Positions 27,084-36,216 are shown, numbered from the stretch's first letter. The stretch is DNA of 64,000 nucleotides from Pseudomonadota bacterium (GCA_020161065.1 JAIUPH010000026.1:1-64000), one strand, 5' to 3'. Program-made: numbers and translations. The notes: generated from the sequence alone by a model not told the origin.

Positions 27084-27842
27084 ATGAGAGAAAACCGCCT
27101 GCGCACCCTGTGGGCCCAGGACCGCGCCGCCGTCAACGGCTGGCTGGCCGTGCCCAGCAGCTTCAGCGCCGAGGTCATGGCCCACCAGGGCTGGGACACG
27201 CTGACCATCGACCTGCAGCACGGCGTGATCGACTACGCGCAGATGGTGGGCATGCTGCAGGCCATCAGCACCACGCCCACGGTGCCGGTGGTGCGCGTGC
27301 CCTGGATGGAGCCGGGCATCATCATGAAGGCGCTGGACGCCGGCGCCTACGGCGTGATCTGCCCGATGGTCAACACGCGCGAGGAAGCGCAGCGCCTGGT
27401 GGCCTACACCCACTATGCGCCGCAGGGCGCGCGCAGCTTCGGCCCGGTGCGCGCCGCGCTGTACGGCGGCGCCGACTACGCGACCGAGGCCAACCGGACC
27501 ATCGTCGCCTTCGCGATGATCGAAACGGCGCAGGCGCTGGACAACCTCGACGCCATCCTCTCGGTGGAGGGGCTGGACGCGATCTACATCGGACCCTCGG
27601 ACCTTTCGCTGGCGCTGGGCTGCAAGCCGGTGTTCGACGACGTCGAGCCCAAGGTGGCGCAGGCCATCGAGCACATCGTCGCGCGCGCCCGCGCCCACGG
27701 CGTGCAGGCCGGCGTGCACAACGGCCGCGCCGACGTGGCGCTCGCGCGCATCGCCAAGGGCTTCCGCTTCGTCACCGTGGGCTCCGACGCCCGGCTGCTG
27801 GCCTCCGGCTCGCAGGAACTGCTGGCCGCCATGCGGGCATGA
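27084..27842 (+). CDS. garL: HpcH/HpaI-family aldolase, probably 5-keto-4-deoxy-D-glucarate aldolase
   Basis: The product has 252 residues. The ATG at 27084 has GGAGAG upstream and follows the operator. HpcH/HpaI hallmarks: GWDTLTIDLQHGVIDY, VRVPWMEPGIIMKALDAGA, GVICPMVNTREEA, GARSFGPVRA, MIETAQALDNLD and IYIGPSDLSLALG. The metal-binding Glu and Asp (MIET, GPSD) are present. Family members perform retro-aldol cleavage of 2-keto-3-deoxy acids to pyruvate plus an aldehyde. In this context the substrate is most likely keto-deoxy-glucarate from galactarate dehydratase, giving tartronate semialdehyde; family members for hydroxyketoheptanedioate or rhamnonate cannot be excluded. Confidence 0.82.
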   Translation: MRENRLRTLWAQDRAAVNGWLAVPSSFSAEVMAHQGWDTLTIDLQHGVIDYAQMVGMLQAISTTPTVPVVRVPWMEPGIIMKALDAGAYGVICPMVNTREEAQRLVAYTHYAPQGARSFGPVRAALYGGADYATEANRTIVAFAMIETAQALDNLDAILSVEGLDAIYIGPSDLSLALGCKPVFDDVEPKVAQAIEHIVARARAHGVQAGVHNGRADVALARIAKGFRFVTVGSDARLLASGSQELLAAMRA

Positions 27843-27874
27843 CGGCCCCGGCCGCTCGGGCGGCCGGGGCCGTC
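27841..27874 (+). terminator. Strong GC hairpin after the aldolase gene
   Basis: A perfect 15-base stem GACGGCCCCGGCCGC / GCGGCCGGGGCCGTC closes a four-base loop TCGG. It begins at the stop codon. There is no T-run after it (CACACCC), so it is either a weak or Rho-assisted terminator, or an mRNA-stabilising structure. Confidence 0.55.
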
Positions 27875-27918
27875 ACACCCATAATGCGTGCCATCACATG
27901 GCACAGCGGGTGAGGTGA

Positions 27919-29097
27919 ATGGAGTCCAGCATCGTGGCGGTCGTCCTGGCGCTGACGCTGGCGAGCACGGGCTGCATGTTCCTGGTGATCTCCAAACAGG
28001 TCCGGGGACGCAGCGGCATGGCCACGTTCGCGCTCGGCCTGGTGCTGTTCGGCCTGGTGTTCGCGATTCCGGCGCAGTTCGACCGCAACGCCCCGCTGCT
28101 GCCCGGCGTGCTGATCGACTCGGTGGCGGTGGCCGCGGTGCTGCTGCTGCGGCGCGGGCTGCAGCGCTTCATGCACCGAGACGAGTTGTCGTGGCGCGCG
28201 CTAGGCCTGCTGCTGCTGGGCTTCGCGGTGATCTCCGGCGGCTTGCACCTGGCCTTCGGCCAGACGGCGCGGCACGCCGTGCTGCCGCTGGTGCTGGGCG
28301 GCCTGTTCGCCTGGCTGGCGTTGACGGCGCTGCGCGACGCGCACCGCGACAACCCGCTGCTGCGCACACCGCTGCTGATCCTGTCGGCGGTGCTGGGCGC
28401 GCTGGCGGTGCTGAGCCTGGGCGAGGCCGTGCGCACCGCGTTCGGCGGCCCGGCGCCTGGGCCGGCGGGCCCGACGGGCGCCGTCGACTCGCTGTACGAG
28501 GCGGTGCTGATGCTCAGCGCGCTGCTGCTGGGCCCGACGCTGCTGTGGATGCACACCGTGCAGCTGACGCGCCAGTTCGACGAACTGGCCACGCGCGACC
28601 CGCTGACCCGGCTGCTCAACGAGAACGGCCTCGACGACGTGCTGCGCCGCCACTTTTCGCGCCGCCAGCACGAGCCGGTGGTGCTGATGCACGTCGACAT
28701 CGACCAGTTCGGCCGCGTCAACCGGCTGCATGGCGAGGCCGCCGGCGACGACGTGCTGCGCACGATCGGGCTGGCGCTGGAATCGGCGCTGCGCGCCGAC
28801 GACGTGGTGGCCCGCGTCGGCGACGACGAGTTCGTCGTCGCCTGCCTGAGCGCCGACGTCGACAAGGCCGCCGTGCTGGCCGAGCGCATCCGCACCGGCG
28901 TCTCGGCCACGCCCACCGGCCTGAGCGAAGGCGGCACCCACCTGCGCTGCACCGTCAGCGTGGGCTTGTCGCGGCCTTTCAACGACATCGAGCACTGGCG
29001 CAGCGCCTGGGGCGAGGCCGAGGTTTCGCTGAACGCGGCCAAGGACGCCGGCGGCAACTGCGTGGTGCACCCGGCGACGGCGCCGGTCCCTGCATGA
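27919..29097 (+). CDS. Membrane GGDEF-domain protein with altered motif (GDDEF)
   Basis: The product has 392 residues with an N-terminal block of about six membrane segments (residues 1-215) and a C-terminal GGDEF domain. The start ATG at 27919 follows GTGAGGTGA. The domain has ATRDPLTRLLNENGLDDVL and MHVDIDQFGRVN, but the active-site signature is GDDEF rather than GG(D/E)EF. The residue replaced is the second Gly; this often abolishes cyclase activity. The inhibitory I-site RxxD is preserved as RADD, nine residues upstream. It may bind c-di-GMP as a receptor rather than synthesise it. A CATAAT box at 27879-27884 may be the -10. Its TGA overlaps the next gene's ATG. Confidence 0.85.
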   Translation: MESSIVAVVLALTLASTGCMFLVISKQVRGRSGMATFALGLVLFGLVFAIPAQFDRNAPLLPGVLIDSVAVAAVLLLRRGLQRFMHRDELSWRALGLLLLGFAVISGGLHLAFGQTARHAVLPLVLGGLFAWLALTALRDAHRDNPLLRTPLLILSAVLGALAVLSLGEAVRTAFGGPAPGPAGPTGAVDSLYEAVLMLSALLLGPTLLWMHTVQLTRQFDELATRDPLTRLLNENGLDDVLRRHFSRRQHEPVVLMHVDIDQFGRVNRLHGEAAGDDVLRTIGLALESALRADDVVARVGDDEFVVACLSADVDKAAVLAERIRTGVSATPTGLSEGGTHLRCTVSVGLSRPFNDIEHWRSAWGEAEVSLNAAKDAGGNCVVHPATAPVPA

Positions 29098-30419
29098 ACG
29101 GCACCGCGCCGCCGGCCGCCGCCGACCCGCGCGCGCTGCTGCTGTCGCTGTACCGCGCCGCCGTCGAGCGCGCGCTGCCTGAACAGGGCCTGGCCGGCGC
29201 CTTGCCGGCGCCGCCGGCGAAGGGCCGCACCGTGGTGGTCGGCGCCGGCAAGGCCGGTGGCGCGATGGCCGCGGCGCTGGACGCCGCCTGGCCGGCCGAC
29301 GCGCCGCTGTCGGGCCTGGTGGTCACTCGCTACGGCCATGTACCGCCGGCCTGGCGGCAGCGGCCGGGGCGGCTGGAAGTCGTCGAGGCCTCGCACCCGG
29401 TGCCCGATGCCGCCGGCCAGGCGGCCGCCGAGCGCATCCTGCAAAGCGTGCGCGGGCTGTCCGCCGACGACCTGGTGATCGCGCTGATCTCCGGCGGCGG
29501 CTCGGCGCTGCTCAGCCTGCCGGCGCCGGGCCTGAGCCTGGCCGACAAGCAGGCCGTCAACCAGGCCTTGCTGGCCAGCGGCGCGGCGATCGACGAGATG
29601 AACGGCGTGCGCAAGCACCTCTCGGCGATCAAGGGCGGGCGGCTGGCGCAGGCCGCGGCGCCGGCGCGCGTGCTGACGCTGTTGATCAGCGACGTGCCGG
29701 GCGACGACCCCGCGGTGATCGCCAGCGGCCCCACCGTGCCCGACGCCAGCACCTGCGCCGATGCGCTGGCCACCTGCCGGCGCTACGGCATCGAGCTGCC
29801 GGCCGCCGCGCGCCAGGGCCTGGAAAGCGGCGCCTTCGAGACGCCCAAGCCCGGCGACGCCTGCTTCCGCGGCCACGAATGGAAGCTGATCGCCACGCCG
29901 CAGGCCAGCCTCGAAGCGGCCTCCGACCGCGCACGCGCGCTGGGCCTGCCGGCCCACATCCTCAGCGACGAGATCGAAGGCGAAAGCCGCGAGGTCGGCA
30001 AGGTGCACGCCGCGCTGGCGCGTGCCGTGGCGCGCCGCGGCGCGCCTTTCGCGCGGCCCTGCGTCATCCTGTCCGGCGGCGAGACCACGGTGACGCTGCG
30101 GCCGCGTGCCCCCGGCGCCGCGCGCGGCCGCGGCGGCCGCGCCACCGAGTTCCTGCTCGGCTGCGCGATCGCGTTGCAAGGCCAGGCCGGCGTGCACGTG
30201 CTGGCGGCCGACACCGACGGCATCGACGGCATCGAGGACAACGCCGGCGCCATCGTCGCGCCCGACACGCTGGCGCGCGCCGCCGCTTTGAGCCTCAAGC
30301 CCGCCGAGCGGCTGGACGCCAACGACGCCTACGGCTTCTTCAGCGCCCTCGGCGACCTCGTGCACACCGGGCCGACCTTCACCAACGTCAACGACTTCCG
30401 CGCGCTGCTGGTGCTGTAG
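29094..30419 (+). CDS. ttuD: Glycerate 2-kinase / hydroxypyruvate reductase-like (MOFRL family)
   Basis: The product has 441 residues. Glycerate-2-kinase pattern: VVVGAGKAGGAMAAAL, VEASHPVPDAAG, LIALISGGGSALLSLPAPG (as VIALISGGGSALL here), MNGVRKHLSAIKGGRLAQA, VISGPTVPD-like region (VIASGPTVPD), CVILSGGETTVT, and ADTDGIDGIEDNAGA. It phosphorylates D-glycerate at C2 using ATP; the family was historically called TtuD, hydroxypyruvate reductase. It starts inside the stop of the GGDEF gene (ATGA). Functionally it suits the aldarate pathway nearby, which yields glycerate after tartronate semialdehyde is reduced, although no tartronate semialdehyde reductase is in the window. Confidence 0.88.
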   Translation: MNGTAPPAAADPRALLLSLYRAAVERALPEQGLAGALPAPPAKGRTVVVGAGKAGGAMAAALDAAWPADAPLSGLVVTRYGHVPPAWRQRPGRLEVVEASHPVPDAAGQAAAERILQSVRGLSADDLVIALISGGGSALLSLPAPGLSLADKQAVNQALLASGAAIDEMNGVRKHLSAIKGGRLAQAAAPARVLTLLISDVPGDDPAVIASGPTVPDASTCADALATCRRYGIELPAAARQGLESGAFETPKPGDACFRGHEWKLIATPQASLEAASDRARALGLPAHILSDEIEGESREVGKVHAALARAVARRGAPFARPCVILSGGETTVTLRPRAPGAARGRGGRATEFLLGCAIALQGQAGVHVLAADTDGIDGIEDNAGAIVAPDTLARAAALSLKPAERLDANDAYGFFSALGDLVHTGPTFTNVNDFRALLVL

Positions 30420-30432
30420 CGCGCTGCAGCCG

Positions 30433-32043
30433 ATGAGCGACGCCGCCGTTCCCGTGCCGCCGCCGCCGCCGGAGCCCAGCATCCGCGCCACGCTGCGCCA
30501 CCGCGCCTTTCGCGTGCTGCTGGCCAGCGGCACCGTCTACTTCATCGGCAATGCGATGCAGGCCATGGCCACCGCGTGGCTGATGGTGGAGCTGACGCGT
30601 TCATCGTTCCTCGCGGCGCTGGTGCAGACCGCGGTCTTCCTGCCGATGTTCCTGCTGGCGCTGCCCGCCGGCGTGCTGGCCGACACCACCGACCGCCGCC
30701 GCCTCATCCTGCTGGCGCTGCTGCTGCAGGCGGCCACGGTGGCGCTGCTGGCGCTGCTGGTGCTGGTCGGCTGGGCCGGCGCGCAGACGCTGCTGGTGCT
30801 GACCTTCATGGCCGGCTGCTGCACGGCGGTGCTGTCGCCGTCGTGGAACTCGGCCATCGTCGACGTGGTGCCGCGCGACGAGCTGCCGCAGGCCATCACC
30901 GCGGTGGGCATCGGCTACAACGCGGCGCGCGCGCTGGGCCCGGCGGCCGCCGGCGCGGTGTTCGCGGTGGCCGGCAGCGGCTGGGTGTTCGTGCTCTCGG
31001 TGCTGGGCGTGATGGTGCTGTTCGAGGCCGTGCGCCGCTTTCCGCCGCGCCCACACCCGCCCAGCCGGCTGCCGGCCGAACGGCTGTGGGGCGGCATGCT
31101 CAGCGCGCTGCGCTTCGCGCGCCATTCCGAGACGGTGCTGGCCCAGCTGGTGCGCACCATGGCCTACGGCGCCGCCGGTTCGGCGCTGTGGGCGCTGCTG
31201 CCGGTCATCGCGCAAAGCCAGCTCGGCCTGGGCGCCACCGGCTTCGGCCTGCTGATCGGCTGCCTGGGCGCCGGCGCGGTGGCCACCGGGCTGGTGATCG
31301 GCCGCCTGCGCGTGCAACTGGGGCTGGACCGCCTGGTCGCGGTGGGCTGCGTGGCCTATGCGGCGGTGATGGGGGTGTGCGCCTACTCGCGCAACGCGTG
31401 GCTGGTGTACGCCGCGCTGTTCGTCGCCGGCGGCTGCTGGATGGCGGTGATGTCGACCTTCAACACCGCCACCCAGACCAGCGTGCCGCCGTGGGTGCGG
31501 GCGCGCGCCACCTCGATGCACACGCTCAGCGCGTTGGGCTCGTTCGCGCTCGGCTCGGCCTTCTGGGGCGCGCTGTCCGACATCGCCGGGCTGGCCGCCG
31601 CGCTGACGCTGGCGGCGCTGGTGATGCTGGGCGGGCTGCTGCTGGCGCGGCCCTTCCCTTTGCGCATCGGCGGGCTCGGCGAGGTCACGCAGGTGAAGCC
31701 CGGCGAGAACCTGTTCATCGTCCACGAGCCCGACCCCGAGTCGGGCCCGGTGGCGGTGGAGATCGCCTACCGCGTGCAGCTCGACCGCGCCGACGCCTTC
31801 CTCGACGCCGTGAGCCTGCTGCGCGCGCCGCGGCGGCGCGACGGCGCGACCTTCTGGCGCGTCTACCGCGACCTGTCGGACCCGTCGCGCTTCGTCGAGC
31901 GCTTCATCGTCACCAGCTGGGCCGAATACCTGCACCAGCGCGCTCGCGCGACGCTGGCCGACCAGGCGCTGGAAGGGGCGCTGCGCGACTACCTGCTGCC
32001 CGGCGAAGCGCCGCGCATCGCGCACTACGTCGCCGAACGCTGA
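30433..32043 (+). CDS. MFS transporter (EntS/MFS_3-like) with extra C-terminal domain
   Basis: The product has 536 residues. After a Pro-rich start it shows about 12 membrane segments and the MFS loop AGVLADTTDRRRLIL between TM2 and TM3, typical of the MFS_3 (enterobactin-exporter-like) family: SPSWNSAIVDVVPRDELPQA, IGYNAARALGPAAAG. The last 110 residues (from about 425) form a soluble extension (VAVEIAYRVQLDRADAFLD, GATFWRVYRDLSD, VTSWAEYLHQRAR) resembling an antibiotic-biosynthesis-monooxygenase-like domain; this fusion occurs in some Betaproteobacteria. Export of a siderophore or toxic compound is the family expectation. It starts 13 bases after the glycerate kinase stop, so may be cotranscribed. 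Confidence 0.85.
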   Translation: MSDAAVPVPPPPPEPSIRATLRHRAFRVLLASGTVYFIGNAMQAMATAWLMVELTRSSFLAALVQTAVFLPMFLLALPAGVLADTTDRRRLILLALLLQAATVALLALLVLVGWAGAQTLLVLTFMAGCCTAVLSPSWNSAIVDVVPRDELPQAITAVGIGYNAARALGPAAAGAVFAVAGSGWVFVLSVLGVMVLFEAVRRFPPRPHPPSRLPAERLWGGMLSALRFARHSETVLAQLVRTMAYGAAGSALWALLPVIAQSQLGLGATGFGLLIGCLGAGAVATGLVIGRLRVQLGLDRLVAVGCVAYAAVMGVCAYSRNAWLVYAALFVAGGCWMAVMSTFNTATQTSVPPWVRARATSMHTLSALGSFALGSAFWGALSDIAGLAAALTLAALVMLGGLLLARPFPLRIGGLGEVTQVKPGENLFIVHEPDPESGPVAVEIAYRVQLDRADAFLDAVSLLRAPRRRDGATFWRVYRDLSDPSRFVERFIVTSWAEYLHQRARATLADQALEGALRDYLLPGEAPRIAHYVAER

Positions 32044-32232
32044 GGCATCGCACCGCATCGGCGCCGATGCCCCGCGGCCGGCCGCGCCGCCGTTGATCTG
32101 GCGCAAGGGCCGCCGGTCGGCCCTGCCCGACAGTGCGCCCACGCACGCTTTTGACGCGGCTCCGGCGCAGACCCTTTTCCCTCGGAGCCCGGCTTGGGGG
32201 CGGCGGCAAGGAGGGGCTACGCGCCGAAATTC

Positions 32233-33063
32233 ATGGGACACCTGCACGTGATCGACATCCGCCCGGACAGCATCGCCAAGCACGCCAGCGCCCCCTTGCT
32301 GTCGGAACGGCCCCTGCGTGCGGCCGAGCCCGCCATCAACCCCAGCCTGCACCGCGCACTGCGCCCGGCCGATGCGCTGATGCCCGATGCCCGCGCCTGG
32401 AACGAACTGCTGGGTGCGCCCACGCTCAGCCCGGCCGAGCTGTCGGCGCTGGCGGCGCTGGCGCGGCCGCGCTTCGTGCCGCAGGGCGGCACCGTCTTCA
32501 GCCAGCAGGAGCTGGCGCGCGCGCTGGTCTTCGTGCGCGACGGCGACGCGGCGCTCGGCTACTGCACGTCGGACGGCCAGTTCCGCATCGAGCGACCGGT
32601 GCGCGGCCCCGGCTGGCTGGACCAAAGCTCGGCCTGGATCGAGGCCTGCCACGCCATCGACGCGCGCGCCGTGACGCCGCTGGTGGTGGTGGAACTGCCG
32701 CGCGACGACCTGCCCGCCCTGCTGGCCAGCCAGCCGGCGCTGGCGCGGCGGCTGATCGGCAGCCTGGCGCGCGAAGTGCACGCACTGGCCGTCAACACCC
32801 ACGGCCTGATGCACAAGGACGCGCCGGCGCGCTTCGCGCAATGGCTGGTCGAGCGCTTCCAGCCGGCGGCCGACAGCCCGCGCCGCGGCATCGTCAAGCT
32901 CGGCGAGCGCAAGCGCGACATCGCCTCGCAGCTGGCGATCACGCCGGAGACGCTGTCGCGGCTGATGCGCAGCCTGAGCCGCCAGGGCTTGATCCACGTG
33001 GCCGGCTACACGGTGCACGTGGCCGACGTCGATGGCCTCAGGCGCGTTGCAGAGGGCGAGTAA
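32233..33063 (+). CDS. Crp/Fnr-family transcriptional regulator
   Basis: The product has 276 residues from the ATG at 32233. An N-terminal cupin-like effector domain (about residues 60-165) shows the order LARPRFVPQGGTVFSQQELA, LVFVRDGDAALG and ELPRDDLPALL. It lacks the ligand signature of true cAMP-binding proteins (no RxS phosphate cassette that I can see) and has no Fnr-type N-terminal cysteine cluster. The C-terminal HTH is clear: GERKRDIASQLAITPETLSR, LMRSLSRQGLIHV. The signal it responds to is unknown. The last bases overlap the end of xdhC (33038-33063) tail to tail. No ribosome binding site is evident, and the upstream frame to 32194 would use a TTG. Confidence 0.82.
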   Translation: MGHLHVIDIRPDSIAKHASAPLLSERPLRAAEPAINPSLHRALRPADALMPDARAWNELLGAPTLSPAELSALAALARPRFVPQGGTVFSQQELARALVFVRDGDAALGYCTSDGQFRIERPVRGPGWLDQSSAWIEACHAIDARAVTPLVVVELPRDDLPALLASQPALARRLIGSLAREVHALAVNTHGLMHKDAPARFAQWLVERFQPAADSPRRGIVKLGERKRDIASQLAITPETLSRLMRSLSRQGLIHVAGYTVHVADVDGLRRVAEGE

Positions 33064-33841
33064 GTAGAAGCTGGGCGACCACGCCCAGCGCGATCACCGC
33101 CGGCTCCTTGCCTTCGATGCCCGGCAGCCCGATCGGGCAGGTCAGGCGCTGCAGCACGTCTGGCGCGATGCCGCGCGCCTCGAAACGGTGGAGAAAGCGC
33201 GCGCGCTTGGTCGCCGAGCCGATCAAGCCCAGGTAAGCGAAGTCGCCGCGGCGCAGGATGGCCTCGGTGATCGCCAGGTCGAGGTCGTGGCTGTGCGTCA
33301 GCACGAGGTAGCGGCAGCCCGGCGGCGCGGCGGCCACCTCGGCTTCGACCGGCTCGACGCAGACGCGCTCGATGTGCGGCGCCGACGGCGCGGCCGGGAA
33401 TTCGCTGTCGCGCTCGTCGATCCACTGCACGCGGCAGGGCAAGTCCTCCAGCAGCCGCACGATCGCGCGGCCGACGTGGCCGGCGCCGTAGAGCTGCAGC
33501 GTGAAGCGCGGCGCCGGCAGCGGCCAGTCTTCGGGCCGCGCGTCCGGCAGCGCCAGCCAGCGCAGGCTGAGCGCGCCGCCGCAGCACTGGCCCAGCGTCG
33601 GCCCGAGCGCGATGCGCTGCTCCAGCGGCTCCGGCAGGCCTTGCAGCAGCCGCCGCGCGCGCGCAATGGCCTGCAGTTCCAGGTGGCCGCCACCGATCGT
33701 GCCCAGCACCTCGTCGGCCGCCACCAGCATGCGCGTGCCGGCCTCGCGCGGCACCGAGCCCTGCGTCTGCAGCACCTCAACCACCACCGCCGCGCGCCGC
33801 GCGGCGCGCCAGGCCAGCGCCGGGCCGCGCAGGTCGATCAT
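33038..33841 (-). CDS. xdhC: Xanthine dehydrogenase accessory protein XdhC
   Basis: The product has 267 residues. Hallmarks of XdhC/CoxI: TQGSVPREAGTRMLVAAD near the N-terminus, GTIGGGHLELQAI, LGPTLGQCCGGALSLRW (the conserved CCGG-type block), LYGAGHVGRAIVRLL (Rossmann-like) and YLGLIGSATKRARFLHR. It binds sulfurated molybdenum cofactor and inserts it into XdhB. The ATG at 33841 overlaps the TGA of xdhB (ATGA), so translation is coupled. It is the last gene of the xdhABC operon. Confidence 0.93.
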   Translation of the reverse strand: MIDLRGPALAWRAARRAAVVVEVLQTQGSVPREAGTRMLVAADEVLGTIGGGHLELQAIARARRLLQGLPEPLEQRIALGPTLGQCCGGALSLRWLALPDARPEDWPLPAPRFTLQLYGAGHVGRAIVRLLEDLPCRVQWIDERDSEFPAAPSAPHIERVCVEPVEAEVAAAPPGCRYLVLTHSHDLDLAITEAILRRGDFAYLGLIGSATKRARFLHRFEARGIAPDVLQRLTCPIGLPGIEGKEPAVIALGVVAQLLLTRPLQRA

Positions 33842-36216
33842 GTCGCCGCCGGACGCTGCACGGCCTGCACCGCGCGCAGGATGGCCTCGGGCGTGGCCGG
33901 TGCGTTCAGCGGCACCTCGGCGCGCGGGTCGGCGGCGGCAGCGGCCACCGCGTCGCGGATCGCGAAGAACACGCTGAAGCCCAGCAGCAGCGGCGGCTCG
34001 CCGACCGCCTTGCTGCGGTGGATGCTGTCCACCGCGTTGGGCGCGTCGAACAGCGCCGTGCGGAACACGGCCGGCGCGTCGTTGGCGGTGGGGATCTTGT
34101 AGGTGCTGGGCGCGTGCGTCAGCAGCGCACCGGTCTGCGGGTGCCAGACCAGCTCTTCCATCGTCAGCCAGCCCATGCCCTGGATGAAGGCGCCTTCGAC
34201 CTGGCCGATGTCCAGCGCCGGGTTCAGCGAGCGGCCGGCGTCGTGCAGCAGGTCGGCGCGCAGCAGCTTCCATTCGCCGGTCAGCGTGTCGACGATCACC
34301 TCGCTGACCGCCGCGCCGTAGGCGAAGTAGTAGAACGGCCGGCCCTGCAGCGTCTCGCGGTTCCAGCTCAGGCCCGGCGTCGCGTAGAAGCCGTCGCTCC
34401 ACAACTGCACGCGGGCCAGGTAGGCGGCGTTCACCAGTTCGGCAAAGGGCTGCGAGCGCTCGCCCAGCCAGACGCGGCCGTCGCTGAAGCGCACCGCGGC
34501 CGCGTCGCCGCCCCACTGCGCGGCGGCCAGCGCGGCCAACCGTTCACGCAACTGGCGCGCGGCGTCCTGCGCCGCCTTGCCGTTGAGGTCGCTGCCGGTG
34601 GAAGCCGCGGTGGCCGAGGTGTTGGCCACCTTGGCGGTGTCGGTGGCGCTGACGCGCACCTGCTCGAAGGCGATGCCCAGCTCGTGCGCGACGACCTGCG
34701 CCACCTTGGTGTTGAGGCCCTGGCCCATCTCGGTGCCGCCATGGTTCACCAGCACCGAGCCGTCGGTGTAGATGTGCACCAGCGCGCCGGCCTGGTTGAG
34801 GTGGACCACGTTGAACGAGATGCCGAACTTCACCGGCGTCAGCGCCAGCCCCTTCTTCAGCACCAGGCTGGCGGCATTGAAGCGCGCCGCCGCCGCGCGC
34901 CGCGCCGCCAGTTCGCTGCTCGCTTCGAGCTGCTGCACCAGCGGCTCGATCAGGTTGTCGTCCACCGGCTGGCCGTAGGGCGTGACCGAGCGCCCGGCGC
35001 CGCCGTAGAAGTTGAGCCGGCGCACCGCCAGCGGGTCGCGGCCGAGGCGGCGCGCCACCAGGTCCATCAGGTGCTCGACGGCGATCGCGCCCTGCGGGCC
35101 GCCGAAGCCGCGGAACGCGGTGTTGCTCTGGGTATTGGTACGCGCCGAATAACCATGAAGTTCGACGTGCGGCAGCCAGTAGGCGTTGTCGAAGTGGCAC
35201 AGCGCGCGCGTCATCACCGGGCCCGAGAGGTCGGCCGAATGGCCGGCGTTGGACACCAGGTGGCACACCGCGCCGAGGATGCGGCCTTCGTCGTCGTGGC
35301 CGGCCTCGATCTCGAAATGGAAGCCGTGGCGGCGGCCGGTGATCAGGAAATCGTCGTCGCGGTCGGGCCGCAGCTTGACCGGGCGCTGCAGCCGGTCGGC
35401 GGCCAGCGCGGCGATGCAGGCGAACACCGCCGACTGCGACTCCTTGCCGCCGAAGCCGCCGCCCATGCGCCGGCATTCCACGCGCACCGCGTGCGCCGGC
35501 CGCTGCAGCGCGTGCGCCACCACCAGCTGCATCTCGCTGGGGTGCTGGGTCGAGCACCAGACCTGCAGCCCGCCCGATTCGGTGGGCGCGGCGTAGGCGA
35601 TCTGGCCTTCCAGGTAGAACTGCTCCTGGCCGCCGACCGCGAAGCGCGTGTGCAGCCGCTGCGGCGCGGCGGCGATGGCGGCGCGCGCGTCGCCACGCTT
35701 GAGCGTCATCGGCGGCAGCACGTACTGCCCGCCGGCGGCGTGGGCCTGCAGCGGGTCGAGCAGCGGCGGCAGCGGCTCGCAGCGGATCACGTCCTTGGCC
35801 CGCGCCGCGGCGCGGCGCGCGGCGTCGCGCGTTTCGGCCAGCACCACGAATACCGGCTGCCCCAGGTAGCGCAGCGTGGCGCCGGCCTCGCCGGCGAGGA
35901 TGGGGTCGTCGTGCAGCAGCGGCCCGCAGTCGTTGCGGCCGGGAATGGCGGCGGCGCTGAACACGTCGACCACGCCGGGCAGCGCGCGCAGCACGTCGAG
36001 GTCGAGCGCGACGATGCGGCCATGCGCCAGCGGCGACAGCCCCAGCGCCGCGTGCAGCGTGCCGGCCAGCTCGGGCAGGTCGTCGGTGTAGGGCGCGCGG
36101 CCGGCGACGTGCAGCGCGGCCGATTCGTGCGGGCGGCTGCGGCCCACGCCGTCTTGCGGCGCGGCCGGCACGGGCGGCTGCAGCGCCAGCGCGGCGTCGT
36201 CGATGGGCTTGTTCAT
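33838..36216 (-). CDS. xdhB: Xanthine dehydrogenase, molybdenum-binding subunit
   Basis: The product has 792 residues. Molybdopterin-binding features are present: the CO_dehydrogenase-like fusion pattern AHGRIVALDLDVLRALPG, AYAAPTESGGLQVWCSTQHP, RRMGGGFGGKESQSAVF, RGFGGPQGAIAVEHLMD and the C-terminal KAVGEPPLLLG carrying the catalytic glutamate. It hydroxylates hypoxanthine and xanthine to urate, using water and passing electrons through XdhA. The ATG at 36216 has GGGAGA upstream and overlaps the xdhA stop by the ATGA arrangement. Confidence 0.94.
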   Translation of the reverse strand: MNKPIDDAALALQPPVPAAPQDGVGRSRPHESAALHVAGRAPYTDDLPELAGTLHAALGLSPLAHGRIVALDLDVLRALPGVVDVFSAAAIPGRNDCGPLLHDDPILAGEAGATLRYLGQPVFVVLAETRDAARRAAARAKDVIRCEPLPPLLDPLQAHAAGGQYVLPPMTLKRGDARAAIAAAPQRLHTRFAVGGQEQFYLEGQIAYAAPTESGGLQVWCSTQHPSEMQLVVAHALQRPAHAVRVECRRMGGGFGGKESQSAVFACIAALAADRLQRPVKLRPDRDDDFLITGRRHGFHFEIEAGHDDEGRILGAVCHLVSNAGHSADLSGPVMTRALCHFDNAYWLPHVELHGYSARTNTQSNTAFRGFGGPQGAIAVEHLMDLVARRLGRDPLAVRRLNFYGGAGRSVTPYGQPVDDNLIEPLVQQLEASSELAARRAAAARFNAASLVLKKGLALTPVKFGISFNVVHLNQAGALVHIYTDGSVLVNHGGTEMGQGLNTKVAQVVAHELGIAFEQVRVSATDTAKVANTSATAASTGSDLNGKAAQDAARQLRERLAALAAAQWGGDAAAVRFSDGRVWLGERSQPFAELVNAAYLARVQLWSDGFYATPGLSWNRETLQGRPFYYFAYGAAVSEVIVDTLTGEWKLLRADLLHDAGRSLNPALDIGQVEGAFIQGMGWLTMEELVWHPQTGALLTHAPSTYKIPTANDAPAVFRTALFDAPNAVDSIHRSKAVGEPPLLLGFSVFFAIRDAVAAAAADPRAEVPLNAPATPEAILRAVQAVQRPAAT

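Noticed and set aside
27894-30533. Very long minus-strand frame of 879 codons opposite the GGDEF and glycerate-kinase genes
   Set aside because: It is a codon-bias shadow in a GC-rich region; no domain motif is visible and the plus strand holds two conserved genes.
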